In this document: positions 26,086 to 36,082 of the stretch, one piece after another
Layout: every line of letters begins with the position of its first letter
Position numbering within the stretch: position 1 is the first letter of the stretch
Assembly (NCBI GenBank): GCA_001543015.1
Contig: LFLC01000010.1
Span: forward strand, 1-64,000
Source: Nitrosopumilus sp. LS_AOA
GTDB lineage: Archaea; Thermoproteota; Nitrososphaeria; Nitrososphaerales; Nitrosopumilaceae
DNA: 64,000 bases
Reading direction: 5' to 3'
Made by a program: the position numbers and the translations under genes
The notes under the pieces: generated by a model
Told to the model about the DNA's origin: nothing
Seen by the model: the letters and a program-made list of their open reading frames with translations, nothing else
The model's database searches: none

Positions 26086-28545
26086 ATGAAAAAATTGCTA
26101 GTAATCCTACTAGCTTTAACAGCGATTACAGTTTTACAAAGTGATTCCTTTGCAGAAAAAAATACGTTTTTTGATTCAATCAAATTTATTCAGTATTTAG
26201 ATGAGAATACAGCCCTTGAAGAAGTAAGAAATGGTAATCTTGATGTGTATTATTACACAATTTCACCAGATAGACTAGAAACACATCAAGCAAGAGAGGG
26301 ATTACAAGTATTTGATTCCACTGGAGGCTCATACAGCATACTTGTCAACCCCGCAGAATCTGAAAAATTCAATCCATTTTCAAGTAAAGAGATTAGATTT
26401 GCTTTGAATTATTTGGTGGATAGAAAATTAATTGTAAATGAGTTAATGGGAGGATATGGCGCTCCAATTATTTCATACTATAGTCCATCAGAGCCAGAAT
26501 ATCTGACAATCATTAAAGAATTAGAGTCATTTAGTTTCAAATACAATCCGGCACTAGCAAATGAAATTATCACCAAAGTACTCAAAGAAAAAGGAGCAAA
26601 GAAAATAAATGAAAAGTGGTTAATGGATGAAAACCCAATTGAGATAACCATGTTTATCAGAAGTGATGATCCAGTTAGAAAATCAATTGGAGAGATTTTA
26701 GCAGTGGAATTTGAAAAGATTGGATTCGCGGTAAAAAAGGAATATGGTGATCTTAACAAGGCATTTGTAATTGTATATGGTTCGAATCCATCTGACTTGA
26801 AATGGAGTTTATACACGGAAGGATGGGCGCGTTCAGCATTTGTAAAATATGATTCCATAGGATTAGCACAAATGTATTCCCCATGGTTTTCAAATATGCC
26901 AGGATTCAATGACCCAACATATTGGAATTATGAAAATGAAAAGATGGATGAGTTAACTCAAAAAATATACACAGGTAATTTTGAATCATCTGAAAAAAGA
27001 TCAGAGTTAATTCAAGAAGCAGTAGTTGAGGGAATTAATGAATCAGTTAGAATTTTTTTGGCAAGTAAAATTGATCAATATGTTGTAAATGAAAAAGTAA
27101 GTGGAATAGTTAATGATTTTGGAGCAGGAGTGCCCAGTAGATTTACACCAATAAATGCACAAAGTAATGAAGATGAATTAGTAATTGGGGTAAAGCAAAT
27201 CTATCAAGGTGCATGGAATCCAGTAATGGGGTTAACTGATAGTTATAGTAGGCACATTTGGGGGATAATTTCAGATCCTGGTGTATTCAAACATCCATTT
27301 ACAGGAGAAACATTTCCAATCAGAGCGCAATGGGTAGTAGAAACTGCAGGACCAAATGAAAAACTCAAGGTTCCACAAGAAGCAAAAATGTGGAATGCTG
27401 AATTACATCAATGGCAAAAGGTATCTTCAGATACACTTGCAACAAGTAAAGTATCATTTGATTTTGAGTTTAGTAATTGGCATAATGGACAAATGATGGA
27501 TATGAATGATATTTTACATTCACTATACTTTACAGTAGAATGGGGAACTCAAACTGATGAAAATGATAAAACTTTTGATACAGAATTTACCCCAAGAGCT
27601 GCTCAAAGTATAGAAACAATTATCGGAGTGATTCCAATTGATGAGAATACACTTGAAGTGTATGTAGATTATTGGCATTTTGATGAAGGTGAAATTGCTG
27701 ACTGGGCGATATTATGGAATACGATGCCATGGGAAATTTCAACTGCGATGGAGAAGGCAGTAATTGATGGCAAAGTGTCATTTTCTAGATCAGGGGCTAC
27801 AAGTAAAAATATCAATTGGCTTTCGTTAATCGTTCCAAATGATGCAAAAATGATTAAAGAGAATTTACAAGAACTAAAGGATGAAAATTATATTCCAAAA
27901 GCATTTGAAGAGAATTATCAAAGTTTAGAATATTACAAAAAAAGATATGATGCATCAATCAAATGGATTGAAACCAATAATCATGCAGTGATAAGTAATG
28001 GTCCATTTTATTTAGAATCATATTCACCAGAATCTAGAACAATTACAGTAAAAACATTTGAAGATGATTCATATCCATTTAAAATTGGAAAGTGGTCTGA
28101 ATTTGAGAATGTGGAATTTCCAATGATTAAAAAAATAGATTTAAAAAAAGTCATAAAGAAAGGAGATGAACTCAAAATAGGCATAAAAATAGTAAATTCT
28201 GATTCAATTTTATATTTTTTAACAAATAATGAAGGAGACTTGATTGCAACCGAATCATTCAAAGTAATTGATGAGGAAATGATAATTAATTTATCAGCAG
28301 AGCAAACAAAAAAATTAGGAATTGGTGCAAACAACATCAAAATTTTTGCAATGTCTAATTCAGTTTTAAAACCAGATTATTTTGAATCAAGTTTTATTGT
28401 AACTAATCAAAAAATAGAATTACCAACTAGTAGTATTGATATGATTGAATTTTCAGAAGACGAGTCTAATTATGAAATTTGGATTATTCCAATAATCATA
28501 ATTATTGGAGTTATGATTTATCTAAAAAAGAGACAGTCACACTAG
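26086..28545 (+). CDS. ABC-type (family 5) substrate-binding protein, membrane-anchored
   Basis: An 819-residue extracellular solute-binding protein of the peptide/oligosaccharide (SBP_bac_5) family. A signal peptide (residues 1-23, ending DSFA) is followed by two SBP-like lobes; the FNPFSSKEIRFALNYLVDRKLI segment is typical. The protein ends with a linker, a membrane helix (about 797-813) and a basic tail (KKRQSH). That makes it self-anchored, or a possible sorting substrate. It is longer than usual (~550-600). No permease or ATPase genes lie beside it. Confidence 0.85.
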   Translation: MKKLLVILLALTAITVLQSDSFAEKNTFFDSIKFIQYLDENTALEEVRNGNLDVYYYTISPDRLETHQAREGLQVFDSTGGSYSILVNPAESEKFNPFSSKEIRFALNYLVDRKLIVNELMGGYGAPIISYYSPSEPEYLTIIKELESFSFKYNPALANEIITKVLKEKGAKKINEKWLMDENPIEITMFIRSDDPVRKSIGEILAVEFEKIGFAVKKEYGDLNKAFVIVYGSNPSDLKWSLYTEGWARSAFVKYDSIGLAQMYSPWFSNMPGFNDPTYWNYENEKMDELTQKIYTGNFESSEKRSELIQEAVVEGINESVRIFLASKIDQYVVNEKVSGIVNDFGAGVPSRFTPINAQSNEDELVIGVKQIYQGAWNPVMGLTDSYSRHIWGIISDPGVFKHPFTGETFPIRAQWVVETAGPNEKLKVPQEAKMWNAELHQWQKVSSDTLATSKVSFDFEFSNWHNGQMMDMNDILHSLYFTVEWGTQTDENDKTFDTEFTPRAAQSIETIIGVIPIDENTLEVYVDYWHFDEGEIADWAILWNTMPWEISTAMEKAVIDGKVSFSRSGATSKNINWLSLIVPNDAKMIKENLQELKDENYIPKAFEENYQSLEYYKKRYDASIKWIETNNHAVISNGPFYLESYSPESRTITVKTFEDDSYPFKIGKWSEFENVEFPMIKKIDLKKVIKKGDELKIGIKIVNSDSILYFLTNNEGDLIATESFKVIDEEMIINLSAEQTKKLGIGANNIKIFAMSNSVLKPDYFESSFIVTNQKIELPTSSIDMIEFSEDESNYEIWIIPIIIIIGVMIYLKKRQSH

Positions 28546-29028
28546 ATGATAATCTTTAAGAATAGATTGAATTTGTTCTTCATTTTCAAGTTTAGAGTAT
28601 TCATCTAATAGATTTTGATTGAGTTCATAGAAGGTATGACCCCATTTGAATTTATCAAGTAATTCTAAACTTTGTTCCTTAAATCCTAAAATAAACAATG
28701 ATGCAGACAATGCTTCTGCAGTTGTAAGTTTGTTAAGTTTTGAATAATTCACAGGGTTCCCTGCCAATAAGGGTGGAAGTTTTCGTTTAATTCCATTAAA
28801 TTTTTTAGAAAATGCCTGATCAGCTAAATTCCAAGAGCAATCAATTCCAACAATAGTGTTAATTAAAGATCTATCTTTAGGTATCAAAGTTTTCTTTGAG
28901 AATGGATCCAAAACCATTCCACGATTACCAATTTTTTTTATATTTTGAGCAAGGCCAAATTTAACCATCTTGGCTGCTGTACATTTTTTTGGATCATCTT
29001 GATAAAACATCAAAACTTGTAATTTCAT
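28537..29028 (-). CDS. tsr3: 16S/18S rRNA aminocarboxypropyltransferase Tsr3
   Basis: A 163-residue Tsr3 (DUF367) protein, which transfers the acp group from SAM to a hypermodified small-subunit rRNA residue. Diagnostic segments are IVGIDCSWNLAD (near 62-73), RKLPPLLAGNPVNY and LTTAEALSASL. Length is normal. It overlaps the convergent SBP gene by 9 bases. Confidence 0.9.
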   Translation of the reverse strand: MKLQVLMFYQDDPKKCTAAKMVKFGLAQNIKKIGNRGMVLDPFSKKTLIPKDRSLINTIVGIDCSWNLADQAFSKKFNGIKRKLPPLLAGNPVNYSKLNKLTTAEALSASLFILGFKEQSLELLDKFKWGHTFYELNQNLLDEYSKLENEEQIQSILKDYHLV

Positions 29029-29062
29029 ATCAATAAATTAGAAAATGAATGGTATTTTGAAT

Positions 29063-32000
29063 TTACTCTAAAGTCTTGAATGTCACTTTATAGTAAAATC
29101 TAGAGATTTGATCATCTTTGATTACCTCAACATTCCAATTAGTATTAGGTAAAAATTCAATAGATGATTCAGGTAATATACTGAATTTTTCTAGGCGTAC
29201 ATCTGGACCACTATACCTCACATTAAGGCTCATTCCATCAACTTCAACAACATCATAGATTTGTCCAGGTTTTCTAGTTGATTCACTAACTAAACAATCA
29301 ACATCTGGACCAATTATACAAATTCCTGAATCACTTGAAACTTTAAGATTTACTGAAGATTCTTCACCCCTACTAGAAGTAATTAAAGAACCAGAAAGTA
29401 CTCGGGGGGCAATAAATGAAGAGTCAAAAGTTTTTTCTTCAGTTAAAATAGAAATTGTTGTATCAGCAATTCTATTTTCTTTCTCAATTATGGTGTTTGA
29501 TTTTGGTGTGGATGTATCTTCAACTACATTGAATTGCACGTATTTGGTTTCAAAGTCAGCAGCAACGGTTACCTCATACAGTCCAATGGCAGATGTAGAA
29601 TCAGGAATTATAAATTCATGAACAAATGAACCAGAAGGGCTCGGTAAAATACTAGTTATTGGGCCCATGTTGGTTCCACAAATAAATGAACCACAGGTTA
29701 TCTCTGCATCAGATTTTTTAATAACACTTACTTCAAATGCTTCAAGATAAATTAACTTGTTTGGTTTCCCAGTAATTATCACTACATCGCCAGGGTTGTA
29801 TTCTGTTTTGTCAGTTGATGCCAAAAGAGTGATTGGATCATCAATTCCAAAAATAAAATCATTGGCAACACCGAAAACATTTTCAGCATATTTTCCATCA
29901 TAAATTGCCTTTACTTTGTAATTACCTTCAGAAAATATCGTTACGTGTAATTCAAAGAGGCTAGAGAAGTCACCACCTTGTTTTGGATAAACTAAAGCTT
30001 GATGAATTTCTTTGAAAGGAAAAGTCCCATCAACTATTTTAATTGTAACTCTCTCAGGAACTACAAGACCTTCACTGCCTTGCTCACGTACAAGTACAGT
30101 TCCTACAACATTGAGTTGTTCTCCAGCTTTGTAAAGTGATTTTTCAGTACTTACATAGATAGGGATTGTGGAAAGAGAATCATTATCAGGATCTGATGAA
30201 ACTTTGAAAAACAAATCCTCACCATATGTTGATGAAGAAACATGGATTTTATACAATCCAAAATTAGATTTTGTAACATCTCGTCCATCATCTATTTTGA
30301 TATTTTGATAAGATTCAGAAATTGGAGTAGTCCATGACCATGAAAAACGTTGATTATCAATACTTGCACCAGAATTAGTTACGGTTCCATCAGGCCTAGT
30401 TAATGAAATATCAACTGCCCTATCACTTGTTTGAAGAATGCCAGTCATAGAGACAGTCTCACCTAAGCCATAAATTTCCTTATCAATGGATACAAAAGAA
30501 CCATCTTTCAAATCATCAAAAAGCTCAAAAGAGGTTGTTGCCAAAAAATTCTCATATTTTGCAGTAATTACATAAGTTCCTTCAGAAAATATTAATCGAG
30601 TGAGATCAGTTTTCATTGAAAAAGATCCTCCTACTTCAGGAATTGCAGTAAAATCATACCCCACTAAAACACCACTAGTAGATAATTGACCAGAATCTGT
30701 CGAAGCAATAATTTCAAGAGGATCACCATCAATAGTTGAAATTGTAATTTTTACAATTGGGGTTTCATAGCTTGTACGTAATATGGGATTAAAGATTTGG
30801 CCACTAATAATCAATTCTTTATCTAAATAAAAATCATAATTGAGTTTGTTTGTAGTAATAGATAGAGGATCAGTATTCAAAATATACGTTTCAGGATTTT
30901 CAACTACTTTGATTATTTTTGTTGCAGAACCTACATCCTGGTTAACGTTAATCCAATAATCACCCAATCTTGAATCAGAATTTGGAATAGTAAAAGAATA
31001 TTCAAATTTACTATCACCATCTAATCGTACCAAATCTAAAATTTTTAAAACAGTACCGCCGCCTGATTGTTCACCAACACCTAATGAAAGACTTGTAGTT
31101 TGTAGAATTTCTAAATTAAGTGAATCAACCCAAAGATTGTTTAATCTTCCAGTTATATTCACAGTATCACCAACACCATACACTTCTTTATCAGTCCAAA
31201 GCGAAAGAGGTACATCTTCTTTAATGTCCTCTATAACTTCAAAAGTAGTAGAAGTTGATTTATCAAAATATTCTGCAATAATTTCATAAGTACCATATTT
31301 AGGATTCACAGTTGTAAGAAATAGACTAGTTGAAAATTCACCATCAGTAGGAAATAAATTTCCATTGGAGATATTTACTCCTTGAGAGTCAGTAATGGTG
31401 AATTTCATGCCTTGAAATGGGATAATCTCAGATGCAAAACCAGAAACAGAAACAGTTTGACCTGGGAAATATTGTGATTTATCTGTAGTGAGGTTAAATG
31501 AGCTATCAATTTTTTCTACTAGTTCAATTAATTCAAAACCTACTGCGAAATTAGTATTAACAATTGCACCACCATAACTTACAGATACATCATAGTTTCC
31601 TTCATTGATTCCAAGGACTTGATGTAAACTAAGAGTGGTTTCATAATTGAGATTCAAATCAGGGTATAGTGATACAGTTTTATCAAAGTTTGGGCCCGTG
31701 ATATGAACTTTAATTAGTTCGGGTAAAAATTCCGGTTGTACGGGATTAATTTCTTTAGAAATACTTCCTGAAATTACTGCAACATCACCAAACAGATAAG
31801 AAGATTTTTCTGATGTTACAGTGACAGAAACAGTTTCAGATTCTAGAGTTTCAACTAATTTACCATTTGAAGAACCAGTAGTAGATGTAACAAATTTCCA
31901 ATCACTCGAACCATCTAAATCATAACCATCATAGATTCTCTGCCAAGATGTGAAATCATTTGTAAGGTCTGATAATAATGGTGTTTTATCAATCACAATT

Positions 32001-32344
32001 CCATTTGCATCTCTTAGTTCAACTGATTCATTTGAATCAGTAAACCATACACTTTGGTAAGAATATGTTAAGAATTCTCCAGGTTGGATTGTTGTTCCAG
32101 CAATAATGGTCATTGTTTTTTTAAGAACAGTAGTTGATGCAATTTCCCATCCACCCAAATTAATTTCAGAGTCAGTAGGATTGTAAAGTTCTACCCATTC
32201 GTTAATAGACGCTGAATCATCTCCTGGAGGATTAATGTCAACTTCATTAATTACGACATGTCCAGGATTAGTTTGAGCATATACTGGAGCAACTAATCCC
32301 ACCAGAAGAAACATAGAAAATACTAAAAGTAAATTTTGATTCAT
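29063..32344 (-). CDS. Secreted lamin-tail/Ig-repeat surface protein
   Basis: A 1093-residue exported protein. Signal peptide 1-23 (ends PVYA). A lamin-tail domain follows at about 28-165 (HVVINEVDINPP, EWVELYNP, LGGWEI). Six or seven repeats of a ~110-residue beta-sandwich come next, each opening with a phrase such as TDKSQYFPGQTVSVSG, TDKEVYGVGDTVNITG or TDKTEYNPGDVVIITG. No C-terminal anchor is seen. The repeats resemble macroglobulin/bacterial Ig modules, suggesting an extended adhesive or structural cell-surface role (inference). Confidence 0.8.
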   Translation of the reverse strand: MNQNLLLVFSMFLLVGLVAPVYAQTNPGHVVINEVDINPPGDDSASINEWVELYNPTDSEINLGGWEIASTTVLKKTMTIIAGTTIQPGEFLTYSYQSVWFTDSNESVELRDANGIVIDKTPLLSDLTNDFTSWQRIYDGYDLDGSSDWKFVTSTTGSSNGKLVETLESETVSVTVTSEKSSYLFGDVAVISGSISKEINPVQPEFLPELIKVHITGPNFDKTVSLYPDLNLNYETTLSLHQVLGINEGNYDVSVSYGGAIVNTNFAVGFELIELVEKIDSSFNLTTDKSQYFPGQTVSVSGFASEIIPFQGMKFTITDSQGVNISNGNLFPTDGEFSTSLFLTTVNPKYGTYEIIAEYFDKSTSTTFEVIEDIKEDVPLSLWTDKEVYGVGDTVNITGRLNNLWVDSLNLEILQTTSLSLGVGEQSGGGTVLKILDLVRLDGDSKFEYSFTIPNSDSRLGDYWINVNQDVGSATKIIKVVENPETYILNTDPLSITTNKLNYDFYLDKELIISGQIFNPILRTSYETPIVKITISTIDGDPLEIIASTDSGQLSTSGVLVGYDFTAIPEVGGSFSMKTDLTRLIFSEGTYVITAKYENFLATTSFELFDDLKDGSFVSIDKEIYGLGETVSMTGILQTSDRAVDISLTRPDGTVTNSGASIDNQRFSWSWTTPISESYQNIKIDDGRDVTKSNFGLYKIHVSSSTYGEDLFFKVSSDPDNDSLSTIPIYVSTEKSLYKAGEQLNVVGTVLVREQGSEGLVVPERVTIKIVDGTFPFKEIHQALVYPKQGGDFSSLFELHVTIFSEGNYKVKAIYDGKYAENVFGVANDFIFGIDDPITLLASTDKTEYNPGDVVIITGKPNKLIYLEAFEVSVIKKSDAEITCGSFICGTNMGPITSILPSPSGSFVHEFIIPDSTSAIGLYEVTVAADFETKYVQFNVVEDTSTPKSNTIIEKENRIADTTISILTEEKTFDSSFIAPRVLSGSLITSSRGEESSVNLKVSSDSGICIIGPDVDCLVSESTRKPGQIYDVVEVDGMSLNVRYSGPDVRLEKFSILPESSIEFLPNTNWNVEVIKDDQISRFYYKVTFKTLE

Positions 32345-32482
32345 TGTGATTTCCTGATTTTTTTAGATAAAAGACTCATTTTAGAATGGAATTGAGGAAA
32401 AGTTGAGCTAATTGTTAAAGTCATACATCTTAAAATCATTAAAAATTATCATGGTTTTTCAGTATTAAGGCTCACGTAGAAA

Positions 32483-32728
32483 TTATTCCTTTAAATCATC
32501 ACAATTTGGACATTTTTTATCAATTACTTTGGAGCCACACTCCATACAGATTCCCTCACCTACATCTTGTAAAATTGATTTTTGTCTCTTTGCAACATAG
32601 ATTTTGATTCCGAAATACATGATAATTACTATAATTGCAGCATATGCAGCACCCATAAATGGAATTAATCCAATCATAAAAAGTACCAGACCTACAATCA
32701 GGACTAGATCACGCTTTTCAAATTTCAA
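32483..32728 (-). CDS. Small membrane protein with zinc ribbon
   Basis: An 81-residue protein with two adjacent hydrophobic helices (about residues 7-25 and 27-44) and a C-terminal zinc ribbon C61-x2-C64 / C73-x2-C76. By the basic loop (VAKRQK) the ribbon should be cytoplasmic. Unrecognised. It lies upstream of the lamin-tail gene on the same strand with about 140 bases between. Confidence 0.65.
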   Translation of the reverse strand: MKFEKRDLVLIVGLVLFMIGLIPFMGAAYAAIIVIIMYFGIKIYVAKRQKSILQDVGEGICMECGSKVIDKKCPNCDDLKE

Positions 32729-32864
32729 TAAATTCAGAGACTAAAAGAATTCATAAAAACATGCCGGAGCTCAGAGCCATTAGTTTACTTCATTCAAAGT
32801 CATTACTCTAACTCTTCCTCATTGCTCGGCAATTACTTCAGATAGTAATTTCATAATAAGATAA

Positions 32865-32941
32865 TGGTGGGATTGGGGAAATTTGAATTCCCGACCTCTG
32901 CGTCCCAAACGCAGAATCATACCAAGCTAGACCACAATCCC
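32865..32941 (-). tRNA. tRNA-Pro (UGG anticodon)
   Basis: Minus-strand cloverleaf. Acceptor GGGATTG pairs with CAATCCC, the anticodon stem CTGCG/CGCAG encloses TTTGGGA with anticodon TGG, and the T arm is GGGAA-TTCAAAT-TTCCC. Discriminator A is followed by an encoded CC-A, so the 3' CCA (32865-32867) is genomic. No intron. Confidence 0.95.
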
Positions 32942-32962
32942 AGTTAAACACAAGAATTACCC

Positions 32963-32971
32963 AATTTAAGC
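32963..32971 (-). promoter_or_regulatory. TATA box for tRNA-Pro
   Basis: Minus strand reads GCTTAAATT, a good archaeal box A, 22-30 bases upstream of the tRNA 5' end, with a purine-rich BRE-like GAAG just ahead. Confidence 0.55.
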
Positions 32972-33029
32972 TTCACAGATATTCTAAATATCAGATAATC
33001 ATTTTAAAGGCACCAAAAAGATCAAAGTC

Positions 33030-33926
33030 GTGCAAACTGATGACTATCTCAAAGCAGGAAAAATTGCAGCAGAAGTACGAGAGATGGTCAGAAACAAAGA
33101 CTGGATTGGAAAAACAGTTTATGAAATATGTGAAGAAGTTGAAGGTGAAATTAAAAAACGAGGAGCAAAATGTGCTTTTCCAGTAAACACCAGCATTAAT
33201 GAAATTGCAGCTCACTATACTGCAGAACCAAATGATCCAATTACTATCAAGGATACAGATTTAGTAAAAATTGATCTAGGAGTTCAAGTTAACGGATACA
33301 TTGCAGATACTGCAGTAACTGTTTGTTATGATTCACAATATGATGGGTTGGTACAAACAGCAGAAGAAGCATTAGCTAATGCAATGTCGATGATAAAAAC
33401 TGGAGTAAAAGCAAGTGACATTGGACGAAAAATTGAATCAACAATTAAACAGAAAGGATTCAAACCAATTGCGAATCTCAGCGGTCATTCATTGGGTCAA
33501 TATACAATTCATGCTGGAAAATCTATCCCAAACATTTGGTCAATTGGCGGATTTTCACTTTCAGAAAATTCAGCATATGCATGTGAGCCATTTGTTACAA
33601 CAGGGCAAGGAGGTGGATTTGTCAGAAATGGGAAGATAAAAAATATTTTTGCAATAAACTCTAGAAAGAAAACAAAAAATGCAGAAGCAGACAAATTACT
33701 TGATTTTATTTGGGAGAATTTCAACATGTTACCATTTGCATTAAGATGGATAACAAAAGAATGGGAAGAAAAAAAGGCAAAGGAACTATTAGAAATTTTA
33801 GTAAAGAAAAAAGCTATACAGGCATATCCAATATTAATGGAAATAAATGAACAAAGAGTTGCCCAAGCAGAACATACATTCATTCCAAATGAGAATGGAG
33901 TGACAGTAACAACTAAGACATTATAA
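33030..33926 (+). CDS. map: Methionine aminopeptidase, type II
   Basis: A 298-residue MetAP that removes the initiator methionine. Metal ligands are D82 (VKIDLG), D93 (IADTAV), H153 (SGHSLG), E186 (ACEPF) and E281 (QAEHTF); H62 and H161 are the conserved active-site histidines. The insertion between metal ligands (about 195-270) marks the archaeal/eukaryotic type II. GTG start. Confidence 0.95.
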   Translation: MQTDDYLKAGKIAAEVREMVRNKDWIGKTVYEICEEVEGEIKKRGAKCAFPVNTSINEIAAHYTAEPNDPITIKDTDLVKIDLGVQVNGYIADTAVTVCYDSQYDGLVQTAEEALANAMSMIKTGVKASDIGRKIESTIKQKGFKPIANLSGHSLGQYTIHAGKSIPNIWSIGGFSLSENSAYACEPFVTTGQGGGFVRNGKIKNIFAINSRKKTKNAEADKLLDFIWENFNMLPFALRWITKEWEEKKAKELLEILVKKKAIQAYPILMEINEQRVAQAEHTFIPNENGVTVTTKTL

Positions 33927-33940
33927 AAAAATGACATATT

Positions 33941-34054
33941 TTGAGTGAAGAAGTTAAACCGTGCCCAAAATGTAAGGGAATTATGTTCAAAGAACAGGGA
34001 GAAACAGTGGCATGGTTTTGTCCATCATGTAATTTAAAATTTAAAACAAAATAA
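33941..34054 (+). CDS. 37-residue zinc-ribbon peptide
   Basis: TTG-started short frame with C8-x2-C11 and C27-x2-C30, a complete zinc ribbon (PCPKCKG ... FCPSCN) and a basic end. It follows the map gene by 14 bases on the same strand. Such mini ribbons occur in many archaea; function unknown. Confidence 0.6.
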   Translation: MSEEVKPCPKCKGIMFKEQGETVAWFCPSCNLKFKTK

Positions 34055-34065
34055 TCTTTAATTTA

Positions 34066-34245
34066 TTATTCCAGTTCCTCACCAAATATTTTTTCAATTT
34101 TTGTTATTCCATCGCATGAATTACACTTTGATGATTCAGAGAATAAATAGTCACCATCAATAAATTCTCTTTTTCTCTGCATACCACATTTTGAGCATTT
34201 TTCAATAGTATATGCAATAATGATTTTTTTCTTTGAAAAAATCAT
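34066..34245 (-). CDS. 59-residue zinc-ribbon protein
   Basis: A short basic protein with C17-x2-C20 and C41-x2-C44 separated by 20 residues, typical of a zinc ribbon. Its ATG overlaps the TGA of the DUF1512 gene (ATGA), so it is translationally coupled to that gene and probably functions with it. No recognised family. Confidence 0.65.
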   Translation of the reverse strand: MIFSKKKIIIAYTIEKCSKCGMQRKREFIDGDYLFSESSKCNSCDGITKIEKIFGEELE

Positions 34246-35366
34246 TGAGAAACTCCCGAGGTGTTACCTACACCAATTATTACTATGGATTGACCTTGTT
34301 TAGTATTTTCCCGAATCATTTCATTAATTTGGGAACTAACATCATTAGATGTATCAGCAATTTGTTTTGTCATCAATGTGATTGCCTCTTTAACGGATTG
34401 TTTGACTACAATAGAAAAGATAGGAATATTTTTCTGTGTTGCAATTTCCTCAATTTGAAATCGTTCGGTTCCAATTCCACCAATTGCTGCACCAAATCCA
34501 CATGCAATAGATGCAGACTCTTCACCCTCCATTTTTAGTGCGGCATCAACCATAATTATTGCATCAATCTTAGAATTAGAAATTATGGATTCAAGAGCTT
34601 CTGCAGGTCGTCCAACTGTAGAACCAGGTCCCTCAGATTTTAAGAGAAATAATTTTCTATCCTCAAAATCAGTTTTTGCTAGAACAGTTTGAAATGCAAT
34701 TGTTTCTTTTTCAAAATTAAGCATCATTTTTCCTACAACCATTGGTCCAATTCCATCACCAACTGGTTGTCCAGTTTTAAATGCAGGAATAGATTTACTC
34801 ATTGCCTCAGCATGCTCCATGATGAAGGGGAGTAGCATTTGCAATGGTAAAATTAATGGGTAGTTATTTTGTTTTTTTGCAGTCAAAAACATGTGATTAA
34901 CTATCTTGTAAATCATTTGGAGAGAAGATGCGATTTCAAGTAAAGTTTGAACTTTGTTTAATTCAAGTTCATTAATTTGTGGTGAGAGTAATTTTATGTG
35001 TTCTCGAGTATAATCCTCTTTTATTCGTACAGTATGTCTGACTTTGTCAACTATTCCATTAGGATCCATGTCAACAGGCATTATTGTGAAATATTCTAGA
35101 AATTTATCAATTTTTTTTGTAGGGTCATCATCAAGTTTTAAATTTTTTTTAACATAAATAATTAATTCGTTTCTTGATTCCCCTTTAAATCCATCAAGTT
35201 TCTTGAGAGCCTTTGTGATTTCTCTCGAAGTTACGTATAATTGAATTCGTTGACCATAAAACACAAAAAGAATGATTGGAAGAAACCAAACCAACATCAT
35301 TAAAGGATCACTGTCATCACCCATTCCAAATAATTGATCAAAATCGATATTCATAAATTCCATCAA
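34242..35366 (-). CDS. DUF1512-family protein
   Basis: A 374-residue archaeal DUF1512 protein. An N-terminal membrane helix (about residues 25-41) is followed by a cytoplasmic domain. Conserved-looking parts include LLKSEGPGSTVGRP, the SKIDAIIMVDAALKMEGEE acidic segment and ACGFGAAIGGIG. Function is not known. Coupled to the zinc-ribbon gene at 34066. Confidence 0.85.
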   Translation of the reverse strand: MMEFMNIDFDQLFGMGDDSDPLMMLVWFLPIILFVFYGQRIQLYVTSREITKALKKLDGFKGESRNELIIYVKKNLKLDDDPTKKIDKFLEYFTIMPVDMDPNGIVDKVRHTVRIKEDYTREHIKLLSPQINELELNKVQTLLEIASSLQMIYKIVNHMFLTAKKQNNYPLILPLQMLLPFIMEHAEAMSKSIPAFKTGQPVGDGIGPMVVGKMMLNFEKETIAFQTVLAKTDFEDRKLFLLKSEGPGSTVGRPAEALESIISNSKIDAIIMVDAALKMEGEESASIACGFGAAIGGIGTERFQIEEIATQKNIPIFSIVVKQSVKEAITLMTKQIADTSNDVSSQINEMIRENTKQGQSIVIIGVGNTSGVSQ

Positions 35367-35477
35367 ACAACGTGCAAGAAATATCTAAATTAAATCATTC
35401 GTCCAGTTACAACTATCTAATTGATTTCAAATTATAATATTTAAAATAAACAAAAAAAGATCATGTCTAAACAGGGG

Positions 35478-35807
35478 TTATTTGATAGGACTTCCCAAAG
35501 GGACATCACCATCCACAGTTAACCAAAAGGGCTTATCATCAACATCTGCAGCCAATAACATTGCATTAGATTCAACACCTGCCATTTTTTTTGGTTCTAG
35601 ATTTGCAATCACAATTACAGTTTTTCCCACCATTTCTTCAGGTTGAAAATATTGTGCTCCACCAATGATTACATCACGTTGATCATCATTTCCCAAATCA
35701 ATTCTGCCTTTAATAATTCTGGATTTACCTTCAATAGGTTCAGTTGCAATAATTTTTGCGACTCTAATATCCAATTTTGTAAAATCATCATAGGTAATAT
35801 TTGTCAT
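35478..35807 (-). CDS. tRNA-binding OB-fold protein (EMAP/Arc1p/MetG-C type)
   Basis: A 109-residue stand-alone tRNA_bind domain. The start TYDDFTKLDIRVAKI, the middle IIGGAQYF and the end ANLEPKKMAGVESNAMLLAA are family hallmarks. In other organisms the same domain is fused to methionyl-tRNA synthetase or forms a CsaA-like chaperone. Here it may act in trans on a synthetase. Downstream of a small hypothetical gene on the same strand. Confidence 0.9.
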   Translation of the reverse strand: MTNITYDDFTKLDIRVAKIIATEPIEGKSRIIKGRIDLGNDDQRDVIIGGAQYFQPEEMVGKTVIVIANLEPKKMAGVESNAMLLAADVDDKPFWLTVDGDVPLGSPIK

Positions 35808-35847
35808 ATCAAACCATAATTATTCCAATTAAAATGAATTTCGATTT

Positions 35848-36063
35848 TTACTGTAATTCTTTTTTAGTTATTCCACTAGTCTCAATTTCATATTTTAGGG
35901 CTGCAGGAAGTTCAACATATTTTTTACTAGCTAATACAATAATTTGATCTTCAGGAACATCAACTTTTTTTAATAATTTACCTCGTTGGTGGGCATATGC
36001 ATTTTTCCAAAAATTAGCAGCATCAAAGGTTTCAATTTTTGGCATGTATTTTGTGGGTCTCAT
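35848..36063 (-). CDS. Hypothetical protein
   Basis: A 71-residue basic, soluble protein that I do not recognise, with no cysteine. It lies about 40 bases upstream of the tRNA-binding OB-fold gene and is probably co-transcribed with it. If transcription starts near 36160 its 5' leader would contain the nested hairpin at 36083-36160. Confidence 0.6.
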   Translation of the reverse strand: MRPTKYMPKIETFDAANFWKNAYAHQRGKLLKKVDVPEDQIIVLASKKYVELPAALKYEIETSGITKKELQ

Positions 36064-36082
36064 ATTGTTTCAAATTTAAATT

